DNA of 64,000 bases from Plasmopara viticola (lineage: Eukaryota; Oomycota; Peronosporomycetes; Peronosporales; Peronosporaceae), in NCBI GenBank assembly GCA_001695595.3, contig MBPM02000025.1:248001-312000 (forward strand), in the 5' to 3' direction. Position numbers and translations under genes: made by a program. How positions within the stretch are numbered: the first letter of the stretch is position 1; every line of letters begins with the position of its first letter. The notes beneath the pieces are model-generated. The model ran no database searches. It worked only from the letters and a program-made list of their open reading frames with translations, and had not been told where the DNA came from. This document shows positions 57,901 to 64,000 of this stretch, piece by piece.

Positions 57901-59267
57901 GTATCGATGCATGGTGACCTTGTTGCTCGTCAAATCCCTACAAGAGTGAAAAGTGTTATTTCTATGGGCAACACCGGGCACGGCCGTATCACTGAGGAAT
58001 TATCTATTAAACTCTCGCGATAAGGCATTCGTTGGCAGAAAACATCTCTGTAAGTCAACGTTGCAATCTGTTTGTGTCTACTTTACAAGCGTACCCATTA
58101 TAGTTCCATTGCAGCGCTCAATCTACTGGGGTCACGCCGAGCTTTTGATTCCTACTTTTTAGTAACTTGTAGAAAGAACTAGCAGACTTTGATACATAGT
58201 TTTTACATATCTAACAATATGTGTCCAGTCGCCAAACTGCGTAAAATAAATCATGAAGTTTAAAATATATTTACTATTTCGGAGTGCAACAACTAGAGGA
58301 CAAAAAGCATTCGCAGTCAGTAAAGAGAAAGATTACGATAGTATTGAGCCCTCCTTGTTGAGGCACTTTTATAGGTCGAAGCGACTATCTCAAAAGCTGA
58401 GTTGGTGTATGTGAAATGACTGGAGAGCCTTCTTTGCTGCCTGTCCGCTCTTTAATATTCATTATTAAGACTTTTTGTGTAAAAAACATAGGTTGATGGT
58501 ATCACTCATACCTTTCCTATACGATGTAATACAAGTCTTATTTTGCGACACAAAGTCACTTGAATGCTATAGTTTCTATTAAAGTGATCTTAAAAGGGTG
58601 GGCGACGGACTCTCTCTCGATGAATATACCGTTTGCATACTGAACCAATTATAAAAAACCAAATTGTACTGCAGAATCAGTTTAGTTGCCCAAAACAATA
58701 AAGAATTGTTAATAATAATAAAGACTGGGGCTTTGTTTACTATAAGACGAAATGTTCTCCTGCTCGTCATTTCTGTGCAAGATGCTGGGTGACCTCGTCA
58801 CATGTACTTCAAGCTTCGCAGCGCTAAATGGCGGTGAGTCTGTTCTCGCCACCTGGCAAAAATCAATGTCCTATTAATCGGCACCCTTGTTTGGGCTGTC
58901 TGATTGGCCCAAATGCTTGAGAAATATATGCTTAACTTGTCATGCGTTATCAAAGGCAAATATTCTGTCGAATGCGCCGAACATGATAGACCTGTGGTCG
59001 TTCACCCGACACACTGCTCATCACTTTGAATGTTACTAAATGCTTCGTCTTTTTTTTTGCTGTAGGACAGAGCACAATCGAATGAAACATTTTGCTGCTG
59101 CTATAATTTATCTACTCCATCACGAGCCAAGTATTTTGTGAGTGGCCTCAACTTTATGAAGAAAACACATAAACATTTTATCGTCTCATGCGCATAATAA
59201 TGGTCCATACTAACTTAATGCTTGATTAGAAGACTTAGAGTGCAAGCAAGTATCGAAGCCTAAAAAT
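51990..59267. other. 7.3 kb without a recognisable gene
   Basis: AT-rich and stop-dense on both strands. The longest open frames are 138 codons (54272-53856, minus), 131 codons (57628-58023, plus, no in-frame ATG at its start) and 114 codons (53327-53671, plus). None shows a domain I can recognise, and their codon patterns are irregular. I see no LTR pair, terminal repeat with target duplication, or RNA gene. It is most likely old repeat debris, plus the 3' flank of the thiolase at the right end. Confidence 0.45.
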
Positions 59268-60464
59268 TTATACTGCGTTCTCCAGCACAATTGCAATTCC
59301 CTGTCCGCCGCCAATACAAGCCGATCCTACCGCAAACTTCTTGCCCGTGCGCTTTAGAGCATGTGCAAGATGCCCCGTAATGCGACTCCCCGTAGCACCC
59401 AGCGGGTGTCCAAGAGCAATAGCACCGCCACTTTGGTTTACAATATCTGGATCAATCTCTAACTCCTTGACGCAAGCCAGCCACTGAGCGGCGAAGGCTT
59501 CATTTATATCATAAATGTCAATGTCCGACTTTTGTAGCCCTGCACGCTTCAGTGCACCCGTAATGGCAGGTACTGGACCAATACCCATTATAGTGGGATC
59601 TACCCCCGACACCTGATAACTCACAATTCGCGCCAAAGGTGTCAAATTGTGTTTCTTTACAGCCTCTTCGCTGGCAATGAGTACCGCGCCAGCACCATCT
59701 GTAATACCGGACGCATTGCCTGCAGTGACCACACCATCTTTTTTAAACGAAGGCTTGAGCTTAGCCAACTTTTCCATATCTACCAAGCGGGGGGATTCAT
59801 CCACAGCGAACTCTTCTGTCTTTCGTCCAGCAGTAACCTCTAGGGGCGCAAGTTCGGCGTCAAACCAGCCAGCGGCATGCGCTTCTGCCCAGCGTTTTTG
59901 GCTGCGAAGACCGTACGCATCACACTCCTCGCGCGAAATGTTATACATGTCGGCCAGGTTCTCGGCCGTGATCCCCATGGGCGTCTTAGAGTAGGAGTCG
60001 GTGAGCGCCGACCACAGCGTGTCCTGCAAATTCAAACCGGCGCCCAGTTTTACACCAAAGCGCGCTTGGTGGCCATAGACAGCTAGTGGACTTTGTGACA
60101 TATTCTCAGCACCGCCACAAAGCGCAATTTCAGCGTCGCCAAGAAGGATCTCTTGCATGCCACCCACAACAGATTGAAAACCACTGCCGCATAAACGGTT
60201 GACAGTTAGCGCAGGCTTTTCCTGTGGGATGTGAGCCTTTAACTGCACGTGTCGCGCAATGTAGGCACCGTCTGAAGACGTGTGTGCCACGTTACCCACT
60301 TGCACCATGTCCACAAGCGTCGGATCCAACTTGGCGGCTGCCAGCGTCGCCTTGGCTGCGTGGGCGCACAGGTCCGTGGCTGTGATGTCTTTGAGCTTAC
60401 TACCGTAGTTGCCAAATGGTGTGCGCTTAGCCGCCACGATGTAAACGTTCTGGAGAAGAGTCAT
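59268..60464 (-). CDS. ACAA2: 3-ketoacyl-CoA thiolase, mitochondrial ACAA2 type
   Basis: This enzyme cleaves 3-ketoacyl-CoA with CoA in the last step of fatty-acid beta-oxidation. The intronless gene encodes 398 residues, nearly the length of human ACAA2 (397), and aligns from the first residues (VYIVAAKRTPFGNYG). The active-site residues are present: Cys92 in NRLCGSGFQS (acyl acceptor), Asn321 in the NEAFAAQ loop, His353 in GGAIALGHPLG, and Cys383 in SACIGGGQG. There is no added N-terminal presequence. In the mammalian enzyme the N-terminus itself carries an uncleaved mitochondrial signal, so a mitochondrial location is plausible. No peroxisomal SKL-type C-terminus is seen (ends LENAV). The start codon is 203 bp from the stop of the upstream hAT-like gene, on the same strand. 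Confidence 0.96.
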   Translation of the reverse strand: MTLLQNVYIVAAKRTPFGNYGSKLKDITATDLCAHAAKATLAAAKLDPTLVDMVQVGNVAHTSSDGAYIARHVQLKAHIPQEKPALTVNRLCGSGFQSVVGGMQEILLGDAEIALCGGAENMSQSPLAVYGHQARFGVKLGAGLNLQDTLWSALTDSYSKTPMGITAENLADMYNISREECDAYGLRSQKRWAEAHAAGWFDAELAPLEVTAGRKTEEFAVDESPRLVDMEKLAKLKPSFKKDGVVTAGNASGITDGAGAVLIASEEAVKKHNLTPLARIVSYQVSGVDPTIMGIGPVPAITGALKRAGLQKSDIDIYDINEAFAAQWLACVKELEIDPDIVNQSGGAIALGHPLGATGSRITGHLAHALKRTGKKFAVGSACIGGGQGIAIVLENAV

Positions 60465-60666
60465 TATAGGTCGAAGGAAAGATCGTAAAGTTAGGCTTTT
60501 GAGTTGAAGCTGTTAAAGAGTAACATTTTTGCGCAAGAATGTTTATCAATCCATTCATAAATTTTACAATGATGCTTTCCTAATTTTTTGATCAGGCAAA
60601 AATTTGTTGCTTTGACTCTACACAAGCCAAGATACACTTTTGATGGGTATAATTGTCAAAGGCTAC

Positions 60667-62767
60667 CTAAATACTTTCTTCATATGACGCCAATTTGAGT
60701 GGAGGTTCCAACGGGGGGTCTAAATAGTCAAAAGAGTCGCGGCGTCGCTTGCGACCAAAATTCTGGCGTTCAATTTGCCATGCACGAGCGAGTTCATTAA
60801 ACTTGAACAATTTGGTGGACTCCATTATTTCTGCGTTTAATGGGCGAGCATAGGTCGCCCGTGTAAACACAGCACCGCTAGGCACAGCGGTCGCAGGAAT
60901 CGACAAGATGTCCCGTGCGAGCTTTGCCAATGACGGAAAGCGCGTTTCGTTCGACTTCCACCACAAAAATGGGTCTGAACGTTTGTCCCGAATAAGCGTC
61001 GCATCAAAAAATCGATCCACCTCATCCCCGTCAATCGTGTACTCGGGCATACCCTCTCCAATATCGAGCAGCTTCTCGAACGTTGTGTACGCCGCCGATG
61101 CGTCGTGTCGAGCTTGCTCCTCGTCCAACCGTGAGTCCGAAAGCGCATCGTACACACTTGTTCGCAACATTTCTCGCAGAAATGTCTTTTTGGCCGACTT
61201 GTCCACACACTCGTTTGAAAAGCGCGGGTCTAAAATCTTTGCAAGTCGAAAATACGGTGACGAGTGCTCCGTATGATACGACTCAAGGCTAGCTTTAACT
61301 TTCAAACAAACCGTTTGGATCTTGTTAAACGCACTTGCCGTAAAGTCAGAGGCCGATGCTGCAGTGCTTTCACAAAGTCCAACAATCGCCTTGCAAACAT
61401 TAATGGAGGTGCTCAACGAAATGTGTTTTTGATCGCTTTGGCACGTTGCCATCTGCATGCACTTTTGCAGAAAAGTAGCCACCCACACCAGCAAATCCCA
61501 CTCGATCTCCTCCAACAAGAAGATATTCATGTTATGGCTGGGATCCCCATACAAGGCGTTGATAGTGTCCTTGATCTTAGCACTATCCAGAATCATTTCA
61601 ATGCTCGTCTTCCAGATCTTAGGTGAATCCAGATTTGGCAGCTGGTCCAGATACTGCAGCCCCACATCAGTCGTACGCAATGCAAATTGCTCTTGACTTT
61701 CAGTTGTAGACTTTAGGAGTGACAACAATGAGCGAAGCTTGACAATCTCATGACGTATCTCCTTGAGCGCTGCAAGAACACCCGTATGGATAAGATGGCC
61801 TAGACACATCACATTCCAATCCGGTGCAGTACTGTTTAAACCCATAATGGACTTTATCTTTTCACGCAAAAAACCCATACCAACTCCAGACTCGTTACCC
61901 ATAGGTGTCACGCCACACAGTAATTTATTGCCGAGTCCCCAATTGTTCTGAAGCACATTAAAAAGCAAGTCCGCCATATAATATGCATTAAAATCTGGGG
62001 GACACCCTTCCAGGCCGACTTGAATTGTTTTAAATTCCCAGTCTGCATTAATCCAGTGCAGATAAATGGCCATATATCCTTTGTTCACGGATCCAGACCA
62101 CGTGTCACACGAAAACGTGACACGTCCAACCGCGGAACGATTAATATAATCTCCCACCCGCTTTATTAAATCATAGTACTTTCGCTCCATTGCTTTCTGC
62201 AAGCTATATACCGGTGGAAATACCGGTTTGATACCTGCAGCAGCTAGCACGTCCAAAAACTTTTCGTGCTGTACCACACCCAACTCCACCTGGTCTTCTA
62301 CAATCCACTCGATCAGCGCACTACTCAGATGCCGCATCCGTTGACGTTTTATACCTAAGTGCAACACGAAGCAGCTTAGCAAAGTATTTCCACAACACGT
62401 TCAATCCCACAGAATTCGCTACTTCAAAACCTGCGGTTTGTTCATCAAGCTGTGCCACGACTGCATTTTTCTTGTGTGCTGCCGTCTTCTTGCCCGCTGC
62501 ACCTCCATTTGTCAGCATTCCATTAGCGCTCTTCTTACCCTTCTTGCGTGTGGGCGTGCCGTTCGGAAACTCATTATGTCGCTTAGCATGTCGCATCATA
62601 GATGATGTGCCATGCCGTGTACTAAAGATTTTACTGCAATTTAGGCACTTGGCTGAATCAACGAGTCCGTCGCGCAGGCCACTACTGGAAATGGGCGTAA
62701 AAGTTTCCCACACGACACTCGTGAGCTTCTTTTTGCGTCCCGCCTCTTCTTCGTATGTTGTCGGCAT
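60667..62767 (-). CDS. BED-finger hAT transposase-like protein, intact but catalytic residues replaced
   Basis: hAT transposases are DDE enzymes with an N-terminal BED zinc finger and a C-terminal dimerisation domain. Minus-strand exons are 62767-62431 and 62354-60667. The 76-nt GT-AG intron joins EQTAG to IKRQRMRHL without a frame break and gives 674 residues. The BED finger has Cys41, Cys44, His60 and His64. The first catalytic block SCDTWSGS has Asp196. The second, usually TDNAxN, reads TPMGNESG with Gly at about 265 in the Asp position. The C-terminal block, usually PSERxFS, reads VPSGAVFT with Gly606 in the Glu position. The CxxH-like motif CLGHLIHTG and the WWKSNETRFPSLAKLARDIL dimerisation segment remain. 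A basic tail (GRKRRR) could be a nuclear signal. The frame opens upstream to a TTG, but the first ATG is at 62767. No flanking terminal inverted repeats or target duplication were found. Confidence 0.88.
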
Positions 62768-62939
62768 GATGTCCGGGCGCTTAAATGACAAAAAAGTGAC
62801 AATCTCGCCGCAACGGTCCGCGCGGGACGACTCAGCTGTCTTCCAATGTTATCAAGGTGCTGCGCTTGCTCTCGTCTCTGATAGGCTAAATTTTGTAGAA
62901 AAACTAATGTATCTGACATGACAGTTTACAAGAAAATTA

Positions 62940-63245
62940 CTGGGTTTTTTTGCATACGCCATGCTTACTGGACAGGACCCGCGTACCCGTGCACACCCAA
63001 AACCCATGAGTATGGGTAATTAATGGGTGGGTAAGAAGTACACAGTTGTTATTGTACAACAGAATTTTTTCTCCCTGTCACTGCCCATCCACTGACTGCA
63101 CCTGCGAGCTTAAAACCCATGGGTATGGGTAGGGCAGGACTGCTTGGTGATATACAAATGATTTTTTTTGCAAAAGCCTTACCCATCGACTGGAACGGCA
63201 TATCCATGCCCACGCAAATTCCATGAGTATGGGTAATATCGGCAA
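62940..63245. repeat. three-unit degenerate tandem repeat, about 104-118 bp per unit
   Basis: Each unit begins with a T-run (about 62945, 63063 and 63163). It continues with a CTG-rich segment such as TTACTGGACAGG or CCATCGACTGGAACGG and ends with a quasi-palindrome like CCCATGAGTATGGGTAAT (62999-63020, 63112-63133, 63216-63238). Units 1 and 3 are most alike. The array is 170-480 bp upstream of the hAT-like start codon. Confidence 0.65.
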
Positions 63246-64000
63246 CCTGTGCAGGACTCAATTTACGCGCACATGCTTTAGCATGATTTGACCGAAATTT
63301 ACAGCTTACGTGCCAAGGTAGGTGACGAGCCGCGCCACCCCCATTATATATAAAAGCCTGATATCTGTTAATTAAAAGTAAATTCACATTATTCTGGCAA
63401 TTTCCTCGAGTTGAAGGGGATCAAACAAAAATGTTACTTTATTTAAAGCTTATGCAATGACTTACAGTGTAAAGCGCTCCAAAGGATTTGGCATCCAGCT
63501 TTTCTATTGTAGCATCGCAAGGTCAAAACCATGTGTGTAGACAAAGCCACGACCGACTTCTTGCAAAGTTTAGTGGATGATCTAAGTGCGTCTGAAACCT
63601 CAATTTGAATCTTAAATGTCCGTTCGGTACATGTGACTCGATCCACCAGCATGTGGCGAGTAAGCTGCATGGCCGCATGTTTTGAGACGAGTCGCACAGC
63701 AAGTTGCACCGATAAGGCGTGCAAGAATTCATACAGTTTTTCGAGAAAAAGGGCCGTTCATTATGAAAAAGCGAATTTATTTAGTACAACCTACAACTCT
63801 TTTGATCTTACCTATGCTCCTGTATGAGAATCGAATTAAGCTTGTAAGTGCGGCAGAGACTAGATTTGTTTCGATGTCCTCTATCTACTTCATCACACAA
63901 AACTGTATAATTCCAATAGGGGTGTCGATTTCTTAATGGCCCTTCTCAACGGGAAGACCGCTTCACCAAAAAAGATCGGCTTTATGTAACGTCCTGCTCC
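63246..64000. other. right edge, no recognised gene
   Basis: Short overlapping open frames on both strands (up to 93 codons, 63724-63443 minus) without recognisable similarity. The window may cut a feature at its end; the last 60 bases are open on the plus strand only briefly. Confidence 0.35.

Noticed and set aside
57628..58023. 131-codon plus-strand open frame
   Set aside because: It starts at GTG, not ATG, has no recognisable domain and lies in a stop-dense AT-rich region.
60500..63260. Terminal inverted repeats and 8-bp duplication for the hAT-like gene
   Set aside because: CAGG-type ends near 60593 and 63246 were considered, but the inner sequences do not pair and the flanks do not match.
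1..64000. CRISPR arrays, bacterial operons, ribosome binding sites, tRNA or rRNA genes
   Set aside because: The sequence is eukaryotic with spliced genes. No regular repeat-spacer array was seen, and no tRNA or rRNA signature could be supported by eye.

Overview
This window looks like nuclear DNA of an oomycete, most probably a Peronosporaceae plant pathogen (Phytophthora or downy mildew). Evidence: introns of 57 to 84 nt with GT-AG ends, compact housekeeping gene islands, a decayed Crinkler (CRN) effector-type gene, and Ty3/Gypsy and Ty1/Copia elements of the type common in that group. The assignment is inference from gene content; no marker gene was compared.

Layout. 1-8.2 kb: an unassigned left edge, a broken CRN-like pseudogene, then two degraded Gypsy elements on the minus strand in tandem sharing one LTR. 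8.2-11.4 kb: no recognisable gene. 11.45-11.77 kb: a SINE-like insertion with perfect 12-bp target duplications. 12.5-17.1 kb: convergent gene pair eIF2D (+, two exons) and PGAP1 GPI inositol-deacylase (-). 19.4-23.7 kb: a complete but decayed Copia element with 147-bp LTRs and a 5-bp target duplication. 26.4-27.1 kb: a 773-bp non-autonomous DNA transposon with about 94-bp terminal inverted repeats and an 8-bp target duplication. It carries only the two ends of a Mutator-like transposase. 27.4-28.0 kb: a small three-exon coiled-coil gene. 28.1-31.8 kb: a long pseudogene of the spliceosome core protein Prp8. 33.2-34.6 kb: six-exon VPS37 (ESCRT-I). 34.7-42.8 kb: an intronless 2710-residue HECT ubiquitin ligase with RanBP2 zinc fingers and ankyrin repeats. 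43.2-43.5 kb: a LINE reverse-transcriptase scrap. 44.5-50.9 kb: divergent pair UGGT (-, three exons) and U1-70K (+). 51.65-51.98 kb: the second SINE-like copy, again with a perfect 12-bp duplication. 52-59.2 kb: mostly empty. 59.3-62.8 kb: mitochondrial-type 3-ketoacyl-CoA thiolase and, upstream on the same strand, an intact BED/hAT transposase-like gene lacking two catalytic acidic residues. A three-unit degenerate tandem repeat lies upstream of that gene.

Functionally, UGGT and PGAP1 act in ER glycoprotein and GPI-anchor quality control. VPS37 and the HECT ligase act in ubiquitin-linked turnover and sorting. eIF2D acts in translation, U1-70K in splicing and the thiolase in beta-oxidation. 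These are ordinary housekeeping genes set between repeat-rich stretches. I did not find a clear new multi-gene system. The most interesting items are the probably domesticated hAT protein, the Prp8 pseudogene, the SINE-like family, and the self-consistent deletion derivative of a Mutator-like element.
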